Positions 9,366 to 19,308 are shown, numbered from the stretch's first letter. The stretch is DNA of 64,000 nt from CAWDJT01 sp963828705 (GCA_963828705.1 CAWHGA010000055.1:1-64000), one strand, 5' to 3'. Notes: a model not told the origin generated them from the letters alone. Numbers and translations are program-made.

Positions 9366-10955
9366 TCATCCTACCCGAAAAAGCCGTGGTAGAACACGAA
9401 TAAGCGGCAGGATCCCGGCAAGACGGGTCCGCCAGCACCTGCCGTAGAACAGTTGCAGGGCACCGCCTAGCCCGCGATACAAGGCTTCGCTGTAGGGTGG
9501 CCACCACAGGTTGCGCTTGGCGCAGGACATGAGGTCATGCACCACCACCTGGGGTTGTGTCATCTCATGGAAACCGATCTGACCGTGGGTCCTGCCTATC
9601 CCCGAAGTCTTGAAGCCACCCCAGGGGGTTTCGGCCAGACCGTGGCTCATCAGATGATCGTTGATGGTGATGACTCCAGCCTGGATGCGGCGCCCGATCT
9701 GTTCAGCCCTGGCGATATCACGCGACCAGACCGAGCCGGTCAGGCCGTAACTGGAATCGTTAGCCAGTGCCACCGCTTCGTCCATGTCGCGCACCGACAT
9801 CACTCCCACCACGGGGCCAAAGGTTTCTTCGGTCATCACCAGCATACCGTGATGAACCTGGGTCAGTACCACGGCTGGAACAAAATTCCCCTGAGGGTAT
9901 TCCGTGGGTGTCGCTGACTGGGCCGCGATGATCGCCCCCTTGGTGATGGCATCGTCGATGTGGAGGCGGACAATTTCCATCTGACTGCGAGTGGTCATGA
10001 CCCCCAATTCCACCTGGTAGTCGCTGGGGGAACCCACCCGCAGTGCTGTAACCTTGTCGCACAAGAGTTCCACAAAGGGTTTGTAAATCGTTTCGTGGAC
10101 GTAGATCCGTTCCACCCCGCCGCAGGACTGCCCGGAATTCTGAAATCCGGCCCAGAGCGCACCGGAACTGGCCCGATCGAGGTCGGCATCGTCACAGACC
10201 AGCATGGCGTCGTTTCCCCCCAACTCCAGCACGACCGGGGTGAGAGTTTCAGCGGCCTTGGCCATGAGTTGCCGGCCGACTGCCACCGACCCGGTAAAAA
10301 ACAACTTGTCCACACCAGCTTGTAGCAGAGCATCTCCAGCAGTGCTTCCCGGTACATTGATGAAGGCAAATAGCCCCTGGGGAAGATCTGCCGCCTGAAT
10401 ACAGGCCTCCAAGGCCCGCCCTACCCACTGGGTCTGGGTGGCGGTTTTCAAAATGACGGCGTTTCCCGCAAGGAGCGCCATGATCACTTCCGAAAAGGGT
10501 ATGGCAAAGGGATAGTTCCAGGGGGAAATGATCGCCACCACACCGTAGGGGACCCGCACCAGTCTGCTCCACTTGTTGATGAGCAGCAGGCTGCCGGGAA
10601 GGATGCACTCCGGCTTGAGGAAACGGGTGGCGTGGCGCAGATAAAAGGCAAGCGCCATCACCGCCGGGAGAACTTCGGTGGCCAGGGCTTCGGTGCGAGT
10701 CTTGCCGTTGTCGTTGGAAATCACCGTGGCAAGGTGATCGGCATGATCCACCAGCCATGACTTGATTCCGGACAATGCCTTCACCCGCTGCCGGACTTCG
10801 AGCGCGCCCCAGTCGACCTGCGCCTGCCGCGCTCGGACCACCACAGCGGCCAGGTATTCCGGAGTGTCTTCTCGGGAATATCCAAGAACCTCTCCGGTAG
10901 CGGGATTGATACATTCGGTCATTTGGGGCTTGGCTTGTCGTTTCCGGGTTGTCAT
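9366..10955 (-). CDS. NAD(P)-dependent aldehyde dehydrogenase
   Basis: A 529-residue ALDH superfamily enzyme oxidising an aldehyde to the acid. Active-site features are N147 in SPWNYPF, K170 (ILKTATQT), general base E244 (LELGGND) and the nucleophile C278 (NSGQSCGGVER). A C-terminal extension after the ALDH fold (YGRCWRTRLAGILPLIRVLP) is hydrophobic and basic, so membrane association like that of fatty-aldehyde dehydrogenases is possible. The start follows AAGGAA. An SDR gene lies 120 bp upstream on the same strand; together they could oxidise an alcohol through an aldehyde to an acid. The natural substrate is not shown by sequence. Confidence 0.92.
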   Translation of the reverse strand: MTTRKRQAKPQMTECINPATGEVLGYSREDTPEYLAAVVVRARQAQVDWGALEVRQRVKALSGIKSWLVDHADHLATVISNDNGKTRTEALATEVLPAVMALAFYLRHATRFLKPECILPGSLLLINKWSRLVRVPYGVVAIISPWNYPFAIPFSEVIMALLAGNAVILKTATQTQWVGRALEACIQAADLPQGLFAFINVPGSTAGDALLQAGVDKLFFTGSVAVGRQLMAKAAETLTPVVLELGGNDAMLVCDDADLDRASSGALWAGFQNSGQSCGGVERIYVHETIYKPFVELLCDKVTALRVGSPSDYQVELGVMTTRSQMEIVRLHIDDAITKGAIIAAQSATPTEYPQGNFVPAVVLTQVHHGMLVMTEETFGPVVGVMSVRDMDEAVALANDSSYGLTGSVWSRDIARAEQIGRRIQAGVITINDHLMSHGLAETPWGGFKTSGIGRTHGQIGFHEMTQPQVVVHDLMSCAKRNLWWPPYSEALYRGLGGALQLFYGRCWRTRLAGILPLIRVLPRLFRVG

Positions 10956-11075
10956 CGGTTGTTCCTTGTCAAGTGGCCGCGGATCGAGGAAGGGCAGTTG
11001 CCAGGAAGCATCTGGCCGGTAGTGGTGGATTCAGGGAGGCCGGATTTGAATAACCCAGCCATCCCCTCAGGCATC

Positions 11076-11882
11076 TTATCTGCCACGGAAATCGTCCATG
11101 GATGCGTTGATTCCCAGGAAGTTGGTGACCAGATCGAACACCATCACCGGCAGGAGTCGAAGGAGCCAGACCGAATAGACGGTGAGAGGCAGCAGCAGTC
11201 TCTTCTTATTGAACTGGATGGCGTGCATGATCCGTTCCGCCACCAGGTTTTCATCCAGGATCGGAAGCAGCCAGGGGAAGCGGGTGCGGACCCCGGCAAA
11301 CATGCCGGTGTTGATGTAGTAGGGGCAGACCACTGTGGTCTTGATGCGCCAGCGGTTCTTGCGGATTTCCATGCGGAGCGCTTCATCGAAACCGAAAGCG
11401 GCAAACTTGCTGGTGCAATAGTCCACCATACGGGAAACGCCGACGATTCCGGCAGCGGAAGCCATGGTCACGATGTGGCCCCGGTTTGCCTGGATCATGT
11501 CGGGAAGAAACGCTCGGACGGTCCAGAAATGAGCGATGATGTTCACTTCCATGGTCCTTTGAATTTGATCGTCGCTGCATTCCAGAAGAGGTTTGCCGGA
11601 AACGACCCCGGCATTGTTGACCAGCACATCCACCATCCCGACATCGTTTCTGACCTGCTCGGCCACTCGATAAACCTCTTGCCGTTGCGACACATCACAC
11701 CGGTAGGTGACTGCCTTACCCCCACGTGAGCGGATTTCCTCAGCCACCTTGGCCAGCCCGGTTTCATCGAGGTCCCAGAGGACCGCCAGCGCACCATGTG
11801 CCGCCGCTTTGAGTGCCAGCAGGCGGCCGATGCCGCTCGCCGCCCCGGTGATCAATACGTTTTTCCCCGCAATCTCACTCAT
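11076..11882 (-). CDS. Short-chain dehydrogenase/reductase (retinol-dehydrogenase-like)
   Basis: A classical SDR of about 268 residues: cofactor motif TGAASGIG, structural NNAGV, catalytic serine in MASAAG and Y/K in YCTSK. The acidic residue in LWDLDE after beta-2 suggests NAD preference. The C-terminal third (RLLLPLTVYSVWLLRLLP) is hydrophobic, as in membrane-associated retinol/long-chain alcohol dehydrogenases. The start at 11882 (MSEIAGKNV) is preferred over an in-frame ATG 20 codons upstream because GGAGAAGGAGAG precedes it. It is probably co-transcribed with the aldehyde dehydrogenase downstream. Confidence 0.9.
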   Translation of the reverse strand: MSEIAGKNVLITGAASGIGRLLALKAAAHGALAVLWDLDETGLAKVAEEIRSRGGKAVTYRCDVSQRQEVYRVAEQVRNDVGMVDVLVNNAGVVSGKPLLECSDDQIQRTMEVNIIAHFWTVRAFLPDMIQANRGHIVTMASAAGIVGVSRMVDYCTSKFAAFGFDEALRMEIRKNRWRIKTTVVCPYYINTGMFAGVRTRFPWLLPILDENLVAERIMHAIQFNKKRLLLPLTVYSVWLLRLLPVMVFDLVTNFLGINASMDDFRGR

Positions 11883-11980
11883 CTTAGGACTCTCTCCTTC
11901 TCCCGGCGTTGGGTGGTGTTTGTTAAAGTCCGCATTCAGCAAAACCTCAGTTATCGAGAAAGTGATTTTGGGGCAGTCTA

Positions 11981-12012
11981 CGTCACTCCCGCGTGCTCTT
12001 GGCGGGAGTCCA
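11981..12012. repeat. REP-like palindrome (CTCCCGC...GCGGGAG type)
   Basis: An inverted repeat with ends CTCCCGC and GCGGGAG, followed by TCCAG. It belongs to the GTCATTCC...GGAATCCAG palindrome family also seen at 12161-12199, 17761-17832, 41101-41130 and 45233-45382. Confidence 0.6.
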
Positions 12013-12017
12013 GCCCA

Positions 12018-12154
12018 GTGTTACGTCCTGCAAATTGATCGATATTTCACCGTTCATGCTGAGGTATCGAAGCATGAACGGTTAGATGCGGATAACCCTT
12101 CGATACCTCAGGGCGAACGGTTTTATAACTCTATAAATTTAAGGCATGCAACAC
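12018..12154. repeat. MITE-like element, copy 1 (137 bp)
   Basis: The ends form imperfect terminal inverted repeats (GTGTTACGTCC and GGCATGCAACAC). Inside lie the 11-bp perfect palindrome CCGTTCATGCT/AGCATGAACGG (12050-12081) and a second arm CCCTTCGATACC...GGCGAACGG (12096-12120). The same layout recurs at 34388-34528. No coding capacity. Confidence 0.75.
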
Positions 12155-12160
12155 CAGCTT

Positions 12161-12200
12161 CTCTCCCTGGATTCCCGTTAGAACCATGCGGGAATGACGA
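12161..12200. repeat. REP-like palindrome
   Basis: CTGGATTCCCG, a short spacer, then CGGGAATGAC: the reverse orientation of the palindrome family present at 11981 and 17761. The region from 12200 to 12440 holds a partial palindrome copy (12253-12284) and no recognisable gene. Confidence 0.55.
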
Positions 12201-12252
12201 TGAAGGGCACCACAACCCCAAGATCCTTTTCTTTAAGTCTATAGTTGGCTTT

Positions 12253-12284
12253 CCGTGTGTGGTGAGGTGCCGAACCATGAACGG
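12253..12284. repeat. Partial copy of the MITE palindrome
   Basis: CCGTGTGTGGTGAGG then GCCGAACCATGAACGG is a degenerate version of the central palindrome of the MITE-like element. A similar half copy lies near 77-110 at the left edge of the window. Confidence 0.5.
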
Positions 12285-12472
12285 TTGTTGCTTTGCGAGA
12301 GGCGCAGCAGGCTTCCGCGAAAAATGATGGTGCCGGATTCTTCTGGGCGGATGGGCTTCCCGGTCCGTTACTCGAAGGACGGGCAGGAAAGCCTGCCGGC
12401 CTTTGTTGACGAGCACTACCCTGCCGATGCGGACCTGCCTCTGTGATACGAGCTTACGACTTGGTGGTGGTG

Positions 12473-13093
12473 CTATTCTTGTTGCCTGGAAGGAACTGGC
12501 AGAGGTGGCTCCTTATCAGCAGGTGACGGGTCGTCCATGGTAATTCGTTCGAAATCTGCCGGTGGTTCGAACAAGGTGTCAGCCAGAACGTCTTCATGGA
12601 TGTTCTTGTATTCCATGGTACCGTCGGGAGCTTCAATTTTGAGCGGAAAGTTGAGTTTGGTGGCAACCCAATAGATGGTTCGACCGCCGTCATCCAGGAG
12701 TTCAAATTTCTTGCAAGCAAATCCGGAGATGGTTTCTTTGCCAAAGGACTTTGCCTTCTTTTCCTTCTCCGCACTCCAACTGTCAAAACGACGGTCAGAC
12801 TCCTGATAAGCGATTTCGAGATACATCTTGTCATCGGTGTTGAGGACCCAGATCATGCCTTTGTCCGGTCGCACGATCGTTGCTTGGCGGTTCCCGCGTT
12901 CATGCACTTCGTGGCGCACCAAGCCGTTTTTTACGAAGATCGCACCTTTCACCGGCAGGATCTCACCCGGGGTCTTCATGGTAAACTCAGCCCAGAATTC
13001 CTCGGCCTCGGCTTGCCCGGCCAGGGTCGCGAAGGCGATTCCCAGGAACAAGATTGTTAGTATCTTTCTTGCATTCATCAGTGGCAGCACCAT
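12473..13093 (-). CDS. Secreted protein, DUF4412-like / lipoprotein-sorting-like fold
   Basis: After a signal peptide (LTILFLGIAFATLAGQAEA), a beta-rich periplasmic domain reads FWAEFTMKTPGEILPVKGAIF, MIWVLNTDDKMYLEI, GFACKKFELLDDGGRTIYWVA and FPLKIEAPDGTMEYKNI. This pattern resembles DUF4412 and related LolA-like half-barrels that bind lipid or act in envelope maintenance; the exact family is uncertain. The start at 13093 has GGAGGG just upstream, while the more internal ATG at 13078 has none. It stands alone, with an aldolase gene about 170 bp upstream. Confidence 0.75.
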   Translation of the reverse strand: MVLPLMNARKILTILFLGIAFATLAGQAEAEEFWAEFTMKTPGEILPVKGAIFVKNGLVRHEVHERGNRQATIVRPDKGMIWVLNTDDKMYLEIAYQESDRRFDSWSAEKEKKAKSFGKETISGFACKKFELLDDGGRTIYWVATKLNFPLKIEAPDGTMEYKNIHEDVLADTLFEPPADFERITMDDPSPADKEPPLPVPSRQQE

Positions 13094-13266
13094 CCGCCCT
13101 CCGTTGATTGTGTGGCAGCCCTGCTCTCCAGGGATTCGGTCTGCCATTTTGGTTGAAAAGGCTGCTGATTTCATAAAAAGTCCAATATCTGCGTTGCGCT
13201 GCCTCCTTAACGGATGGGTTACCCAGACGACTAACCGATACCTGGATAATCCTTGGAGGCACGTTC

Positions 13267-13905
13267 TCAGTGGAGTGCGGCCAGTTTAGCCAAGGCCTCA
13301 GGCGGCAAGGGACCAGGCTGCCGGCCGCTCAATATCCGACTGTAAAGAAGCGTGAACGCAGCGTGCTCCAGCTTTTCCAGACGCAGATAGGCTTGTTGGA
13401 GGTCTTTGCCCATGGTCAGAGAACCGTGGCGCTCCAACAAGATTGCCTGGTGGCCTGCGATGTAGGGGGCCATGACCGCCACCACCTCCGCGGTCGAAGG
13501 CGTGGCATAGGGGGCCGTCGGTACCGCCCCGACGTTCATCCAGACTTCCGGTAGGGCTTCGGACATGAAGGGGACTCCGGCCAAAGTGAAAGCCGTAAGC
13601 AACGGCGGGTGGGCATGTACCACGGCCCGGACATCCGGACGTCGCTCATACACCGCCAGGTGCATCCGGAATTCGCTGGACGGTCGACCGGTCCCGTTCA
13701 GCACCCGCCCCTGGTCGTCAAGGCTCAGCAGTTGACCCGCTTCCAGCTCCCCCTTGGGGATACCGCTGGGGGTGATGAAAACGGTTCCGTCCTCACAGCG
13801 GCAACTGACATTGCCGTCGGTGGCGGCCACCAGTCCTTTGCGGTAAAGCTGCCGGCAGACCAGGATCAGACTGTCACGCAGCGCGCCATCGCCGCTTCCG
13901 TTCAT
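13267..13905 (-). CDS. Class II aldolase/adducin family protein (FucA/AraD-like)
   Basis: A 212-residue zinc-dependent aldolase. G31-N32 (phosphate-binding DGNVS), S76/S77 with acidic E78 (RPSSEFRMH), and the zinc ligands H97 and H99 (VVHAHPP) plus H160 (ERHGSL) are all present. Length and motifs match L-fuculose-phosphate or related sugar-phosphate aldolases. No sugar operon surrounds it, so the substrate cannot be named; a role in methylthioribose or deoxyadenosine salvage is also possible. The ATG follows GGAAGGA at good spacing. Confidence 0.9.
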   Translation of the reverse strand: MNGSGDGALRDSLILVCRQLYRKGLVAATDGNVSCRCEDGTVFITPSGIPKGELEAGQLLSLDDQGRVLNGTGRPSSEFRMHLAVYERRPDVRAVVHAHPPLLTAFTLAGVPFMSEALPEVWMNVGAVPTAPYATPSTAEVVAVMAPYIAGHQAILLERHGSLTMGKDLQQAYLRLEKLEHAAFTLLYSRILSGRQPGPLPPEALAKLAALH

Positions 13906-14095
13906 GCGAAAATCCTTCCTTTTTGGATGCGATTCTGTCAGAAGATGACCAGTTTAACCGCAGTAGCACGGAGAAATCAACCAGAGTGAACGGGGACGAG
14001 GATGATCGGCGGCTTGGGATGGGGAGCGTCGCGGGTGCTCAAGAAGACTCTGACCGAGGGTTCTGCTCCAATCATCGAGTTATCCAGTTTGTGTC

Positions 14096-17000
14096 ATGCA
14101 TATCAAACGTCTTGATCTTCTCGGATTCAAATCTTTCGCCAGCAAAACCAGCATTGCGATAACGCGCGGCATCTGTGCCGTAGTGGGGCCCAACGGCTGT
14201 GGCAAGAGCAATGTCGTTGACGCCATCCGCTGGGTTTTGGGCGAAACCAGCGCTCACGACCTCCGTGGTCACAAGATGGAAGATGTTATTTTCGCCGGTT
14301 CCGGGGACCGCGCGCCCACCAACATGGCCGAAGTGACCATTATTCTGGATAACGAAGCGGGCACCGCGCCCGACCCGTATCACCAGGTCCCGGAAATCAT
14401 GGTGACCCGGCGACTGTTTCGATCCGGGGAAAGCGAATATTTAATCAACAAAACTGCGGTGCGGCGCCTCGATGTGCAGATGCTCTTTATGGACACGGGT
14501 TTGGGGCAAGGCGGTTACGGCATCATCGAACAGGGAAAGATCAGCCATGTGGTGGATGCCCGCCCTGATGAGCTCCGGGAATTGCTCGAAGAAGCCGCCG
14601 GCATCATGCGCTTCAAGACTCGCAAGAAGCTGGCCCTGAAGAAGATGGAACTGACCCGGCAGAACCTGGACCGGATCCAGGACCTCTGCCTCGAAGTGGG
14701 CCGCCATACCAAACGGCTGGCGGCCGAAGCCCATCGCGCTCGGCGGCATCGCAGCCTGCGCGATCAGGTGCGACGCCTGGAACTCCACCTGGCCCTGCAG
14801 GAATTCGAAGTCCTCCAGCAGCGCCAGGTGACGCTTCATGAGGAATTGAGAGAGGTGCGCGGGGAACTGGAAAGCGGCCATCATCAATGGCGGGACTGGC
14901 AGGGTGAGTGGCAGCAGTTTGAATCCTCCCGGCAGGAACTCCAGGACCAACAACAGCAGTGCCGGGAATGGATGCGAGAGGTCCAAAACCAGTTGGTCCT
15001 GAACCGCCGTGATCAGGACCACCTGGCCGGCCGGCGGCAGCAGGCTGAACAGCGCCTGGCACAGGAACAGGACCGGCAGCGATCCCTGGAGGAACAGCAG
15101 AAACAAGGTGAGACCGAGCGAAATTCTCTGACCAAACAATTGGCCCAGCTGGATTGTGGCCTGCGCGATCAGGCGGAACAGCTGGCATCCCTGGAAGAAT
15201 GGCTGACGGCCGGTCGTTCCCGACGACAGCAACACAGCACCCGCCTGGATGAACTCAAGGGCGAAATGGTGGACGTGCTGAGCAGCAAGGCTCAGGCCCA
15301 CAACAGCGTGGTCGCGGCGCGCCGCCGCCTGCAGGAGTTGGAGCACCGAGCCGCTCGCCGCCGGCAGGAGAGTACTGAACTCGCCCCCAAGCTGAATGCG
15401 GCTGACCTGGCTATTGGCGATCTCGAGGATCAGGCCGCGGAACTTCGAGACCGGCTGGCCTTGCTTCGGGAAACCCAAACGCGGTTGCGTGACGAAACCC
15501 AGCAGGTGCGGACTCGGTTGCAGACGCTGCGCCAAGATTGGCAACAGCTCGATGATCGCTACCGCCAGGATCATTCCCGGCTGAAAGCCCTGCAGGAACT
15601 GGACAGACGCTACGAATGGTACCACCAGGACGTCCGCAAGCTTCTTATGGAACAGCGCCCCAAAGACGGCAGCAAGGCCTCGGTGGATGTTCTCGCCCGT
15701 TTCCTGGAAGTCAATCCGGCCTCGATGCAGGCGGCCGAGGCGGTCTTCGGTGACCTGCTGCAGGCCCTGGTGACCGATTCCTTCGATGACCTGCAAAGCC
15801 TTATGGGGGAACTGAAACGACACCAGGGCGCCCGCGCCCAATTCCTGCCCTTGCCGCTGTGGCGCCTGGTTGAAGATCGGGCCGGTGTTTCACCGGATCT
15901 GGACAATGGCCATCGGCCTCTGATCGGCGAAATCCGGGCGGCGGAGTCGGTCCGGCCGCTGCTGGAACGGCTGCTTTCGAGGGTGTTCCTCGCCGAAGAC
16001 TGGGCCGACGCTTTGGATCAATGGTTGGCAGCCCCTTTCACCAGCAGCTTCGTGACTCTGGAAGGGGACTGTCTGTTTGCCGATGGGCGGGTCCTGGTTC
16101 GTTCGCCGGATGCCGGCCAATCCCTGCTGCACAAGCGCCACGAAATCAGTGAGCTGGAACAGCGATGTGCCGAACTTCAGGGTCGATGTGCGGCGCAGGA
16201 AGCCCAGCTTAAGGCGGCCCAGCGTGAGCGCGATGATCTGGAACAGCGATTGGCCGGCACCGAACAGGAAACCCGGTCGGTCGAAGAAACCCTGCGACAG
16301 ACCGAACAGACCTGCCTCGGATTGCAGAGCGAACGGCAGAAGTGGCTGGCCAAGCAGGAATTGATCGGTGCCGAAACCCTGCGAGACGATGAGGAACGGC
16401 AATTTCACCAGGAAACCCTGGATACCGATGAGGTTCTGGTAAAGAATTTGAGCCGCGCTGAATACGCGCTCCGCGGGCAGCTGGAGGAGCTCGACAAGAC
16501 GCTTGGTGCTCTTCAGGCCGAGGTCGAAGCCGCCGAAGCGGATTACCTGCAGCGCAAGATCGCCCAGTCTCAGGACCAGCAGCACCAAAGGCAGGCCCTG
16601 AAGGAACTGGAACGACTGGACCAACAGCTGAGCGAAGCCGGCGTTCGGCTGGCCACCTCCCAGGAGCAACAGCAGCTGGCCGAACGGGACCTCCAGCAAT
16701 GCGAGCAGCAACGCAAAGATCTGGAAAACCAGCAACAGGACCTGGAGTTGCAACAGCGCAATCACGAGCAGCAACTGCAGCAGCTGGAAACCAGCCATTT
16801 GGAATTCAAACGCCAGCAGACGGAACTGGAAGTTCGCCGTGACCAACTCAAAGAGCTCTACCGGCTGCGGCAACGCAACGAACAAAAATGGCAGGCCGAG
16901 CTGACCGAAGCTTCGCTGCAGCTGGATTTCCTCCGCCGTCGGATCCTCGAGCATCATCGCGTCGAATTGGAACGCTGGCGAAGTGACGACGAATTGGATC

Positions 17001-17662
17001 TGATCCCACAGGAGGAATTGCAGCGCCAATTGGAAGAGAGTCGGCAACGGTTGGAAAAGCTTGGGGAAGCCCGCTACGCGGCCATTGACGAGTTCGAGGA
17101 GCAGAAGCAGCGGCTGGATTTTCTGGAAACCCAGCACCAGGATCTAGACAGGAGCATCCAGGACCTCCAACAAACCATTCAGCAAATCCAGCGGACTTCC
17201 CGGAAGCTTTTCCTGGAAACCCTCAGCACCGTTGACGCCAGCTTGCACCAGGTCTTCCCGGTACTGTTCGGCGGTGGCAGCGCCCGCCTGCAGCTCCTCA
17301 ATGAGGACCATCCGCTGGAAAGCGGTGTCGAGCTGTTGGTCAAACTCCCCGGTAAACGTACGGCGGCGATGTCGCTCCTGTCCGGTGGCGAAAAAGCCCT
17401 GACGGCCATGGCGCTGTTGTTCGCCATCTCCATGACCAGACCCAGCCCCTTCTTGCTGCTCGACGAAGTGGATGCCCCCCTGGATGACGTCAATGTCGGC
17501 CACTTCTGCGACCTGCTCAACACTCTCCAGCAGCGTTCCCAGGTGATCCTCGTTTCCCACAACCAACGCACCATGGAGATCGCTCATCAACTCATTGGCA
17601 TCACCATGGACGAACCCGGGGTCAGCCGCGTGATCCCGCTGATACTGGAGCAACGAAACTAG
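14096..17662 (+). CDS. smc: Chromosome segregation protein SMC
   Basis: A complete 1188-residue SMC ATPase for chromosome condensation. The N-terminal head has Walker A GPNGCGKS (31-38). Long coiled coils rich in Gln/Glu/Arg flank a hinge (VDVLARFLEVNPASMQAAEA and the following DSFDDLQ). The C-terminal head carries the signature LSGGEKALTAMALLFAI and Walker B FLLLDEVDAPLDDVN. The frame is open for 3.5 kb without a shift, in contrast to several neighbours. The ribosome site is weak. ftsY lies downstream beyond a ~450-bp repeat-bearing spacer. ScpA/ScpB are not nearby. Confidence 0.98.
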   Translation: MHIKRLDLLGFKSFASKTSIAITRGICAVVGPNGCGKSNVVDAIRWVLGETSAHDLRGHKMEDVIFAGSGDRAPTNMAEVTIILDNEAGTAPDPYHQVPEIMVTRRLFRSGESEYLINKTAVRRLDVQMLFMDTGLGQGGYGIIEQGKISHVVDARPDELRELLEEAAGIMRFKTRKKLALKKMELTRQNLDRIQDLCLEVGRHTKRLAAEAHRARRHRSLRDQVRRLELHLALQEFEVLQQRQVTLHEELREVRGELESGHHQWRDWQGEWQQFESSRQELQDQQQQCREWMREVQNQLVLNRRDQDHLAGRRQQAEQRLAQEQDRQRSLEEQQKQGETERNSLTKQLAQLDCGLRDQAEQLASLEEWLTAGRSRRQQHSTRLDELKGEMVDVLSSKAQAHNSVVAARRRLQELEHRAARRRQESTELAPKLNAADLAIGDLEDQAAELRDRLALLRETQTRLRDETQQVRTRLQTLRQDWQQLDDRYRQDHSRLKALQELDRRYEWYHQDVRKLLMEQRPKDGSKASVDVLARFLEVNPASMQAAEAVFGDLLQALVTDSFDDLQSLMGELKRHQGARAQFLPLPLWRLVEDRAGVSPDLDNGHRPLIGEIRAAESVRPLLERLLSRVFLAEDWADALDQWLAAPFTSSFVTLEGDCLFADGRVLVRSPDAGQSLLHKRHEISELEQRCAELQGRCAAQEAQLKAAQRERDDLEQRLAGTEQETRSVEETLRQTEQTCLGLQSERQKWLAKQELIGAETLRDDEERQFHQETLDTDEVLVKNLSRAEYALRGQLEELDKTLGALQAEVEAAEADYLQRKIAQSQDQQHQRQALKELERLDQQLSEAGVRLATSQEQQQLAERDLQQCEQQRKDLENQQQDLELQQRNHEQQLQQLETSHLEFKRQQTELEVRRDQLKELYRLRQRNEQKWQAELTEASLQLDFLRRRILEHHRVELERWRSDDELDLIPQEELQRQLEESRQRLEKLGEARYAAIDEFEEQKQRLDFLETQHQDLDRSIQDLQQTIQQIQRTSRKLFLETLSTVDASLHQVFPVLFGGGSARLQLLNEDHPLESGVELLVKLPGKRTAAMSLLSGGEKALTAMALLFAISMTRPSPFLLLDEVDAPLDDVNVGHFCDLLNTLQQRSQVILVSHNQRTMEIAHQLIGITMDEPGVSRVIPLILEQRN

Positions 17663-17760
17663 CGGGGCCTTTCATTAGAAGCTCTGCAACCATGTCATTT
17701 CGAGCGATGTATGAAATCTTCATGAGAGTGTCGAAAGAGTCGTCGTGAGCCTCATTTGCG

Positions 17761-17832
17761 TCATTCCGGCGAAAGCCGGAATCCAGGTTTGAAGACTTCC
17801 TGGACCCCGGTTTTCACCGGGGTGACGGCAGG
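17761..17832. repeat. GTCATTCC-type palindromic repeat pair
   Basis: TCATTCCGGCGAAAGCCGGA and the following ATCCAG, then the complementary half CCTGGACCCCGG...CCGGGGTGACG. It is an intergenic palindrome common in Proteobacteria-like genomes. The whole 17663-18110 spacer has no gene. A GC-rich hairpin near 17980-18010 precedes ftsY. Confidence 0.6.
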
Positions 17833-18110
17833 GCAACTTGCCACCAGGCTTTTTGGACACCCTCAGGACAGTGGAATATGAAATTCTCACTCTTCATTCG
17901 AGATGACAGTAAATCCATGAACCGATGGTGCAGTCATCTCACCCAGGTGGTATATAGAAAGGTGGGCCAGCCCTTGAGAGGCACCGACCCGGCAGGGGGC
18001 TGGGTGCATTAGGTTCAGAGGTCCGGGGTTTGTCAACGGACATTCCGGTGTGAATCAGTGTTTGCTGCCGGATTGGGGGATATGCGTGAGAGGAAGGACG
18101 ACAACCAAAA

Positions 18111-19280
18111 ATGAAGTGGTTTAGACGCAAGAAGAAAGAAATCTCGGGAGACCCATTTGCTGGACCGCAGGAGGATCTCGAACCGCAGCTGGGGCCAACC
18201 GCGGGGGAAGAAGCTGTTCCTGGCCTGGCTGAAACCCTGGAAACAGCAGAAACCGAGGAAGCTTCAGGGCCATCGATCGATTTTGCGGCGACTGATGAAA
18301 CCAATCCGGATATCGATTCTGACGCCACCGGAATCTCCACATCGATCGACGAAACCGACCAGAGGGAACCGCGGCACTTCTTTCGCAGGCTCCGGGACCG
18401 GCTGCACAAAACCCGCGAACAACTGGCCCAGCGGGTGGATCGGTTGGTGCTAGGCAAGAAACAGATCGACATGGACCTTCTCGACGATTTGGAGGAGGTT
18501 CTCATCACTTCGGATCTGGGTGTGCAGACCACGCAGCTTCTGCTGCAGCGCGTTGCTGATCGGGTTAAACGCAAGGAACTTGACGATGCTAACCGGCTGC
18601 GCGATGAACTGCGCCAACAGATCCAGGATTTGCTGACCATTCCCGCACCTCCCTGGGATCTTCGCCGCGACAAACCCTTTGTGGTTATGGTGGTGGGGGT
18701 TAACGGCGTGGGGAAAACCACCACCATCGGCAAGCTTGCCCACCAGTGGAAGGGCCAGGGGTTGGATTTGATGCTGGTGGCCGGTGATACCTTTCGGGCT
18801 GCGGCCATCGAACAGCTCTGCCTCTGGGGGGAACGCGCCGGTGTGCCCGTGGTGCGGCAAAAGAGCGGTTCGGATCCTTCTGCGGTGGTCTATGATGCCA
18901 TCGATGCGGCCCTGGCGCGTGGTGTCGATGTGGTTCTGATGGATACCGCCGGGCGCATGCACACCAAGGTCAACCTGATGGAAGAAGTCAAGAAGGTCCA
19001 GCGGGTGATCAGCAAGAAGCTCCCGGCCGCCCCCCATGAAGTCCTGCTGGTCCTGGATGCCACCACTGGGCAGAATGCGCTGTCACAAGCGCGGCTCTTC
19101 AAGAATGAACTCGGCATCACTGGTCTGATTCTGACCAAACTGGATGGCACCGCCAAGGGTGGGGTGGTGGCCGCCATTTGTCAGGAATTGCAGGTGCCGG
19201 TGCGTTTCATCGGCATTGGTGAAGGCATAGAAGATCTTCAACCCTTTGACCCCGAACAATTCGCCAGCGCGATTTTCTGA
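18111..19280 (+). CDS. ftsY: Signal recognition particle receptor FtsY
   Basis: SRP-receptor GTPase that docks ribosome-nascent chains at the membrane. A basic start (MKWFRRKKKE) and an acidic linker rich in Glu/Thr (about residues 20-85) are followed by the N domain and the G domain. GTPase motifs: G1 GVNGVGKTTT (about 195), AGDTFRAAAIEQL, G3 DTAGRMH, G4 TKLDGTAKGG, and the closing GIGEGIEDLQPFDPEQF. Length 389 is typical. The CoA transferase gene begins 28 bp downstream with its own ribosome site. Confidence 0.98.
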   Translation: MKWFRRKKKEISGDPFAGPQEDLEPQLGPTAGEEAVPGLAETLETAETEEASGPSIDFAATDETNPDIDSDATGISTSIDETDQREPRHFFRRLRDRLHKTREQLAQRVDRLVLGKKQIDMDLLDDLEEVLITSDLGVQTTQLLLQRVADRVKRKELDDANRLRDELRQQIQDLLTIPAPPWDLRRDKPFVVMVVGVNGVGKTTTIGKLAHQWKGQGLDLMLVAGDTFRAAAIEQLCLWGERAGVPVVRQKSGSDPSAVVYDAIDAALARGVDVVLMDTAGRMHTKVNLMEEVKKVQRVISKKLPAAPHEVLLVLDATTGQNALSQARLFKNELGITGLILTKLDGTAKGGVVAAICQELQVPVRFIGIGEGIEDLQPFDPEQFASAIF

Positions 19281-19308
19281 TTGCGGCGATCCATTCTAGG
19301 AGGCATCG

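Noticed and set aside
14441..17137. Long minus-strand reading frames opposite smc
   Set aside because: Leu/Gln-rich shadows of the coiled-coil coding strand without ribosome sites or motifs.
17940..18060. Possible SRP RNA or riboswitch upstream of ftsY
   Set aside because: GC-rich hairpins are present but none of the conserved SRP RNA tetraloop/asymmetric-loop sequence or a riboswitch core could be found.
17939..18808. 289-codon minus-strand frame opposite ftsY
   Set aside because: Ser/Arg-rich composition typical of a shadow; ftsY on the other strand is certain.
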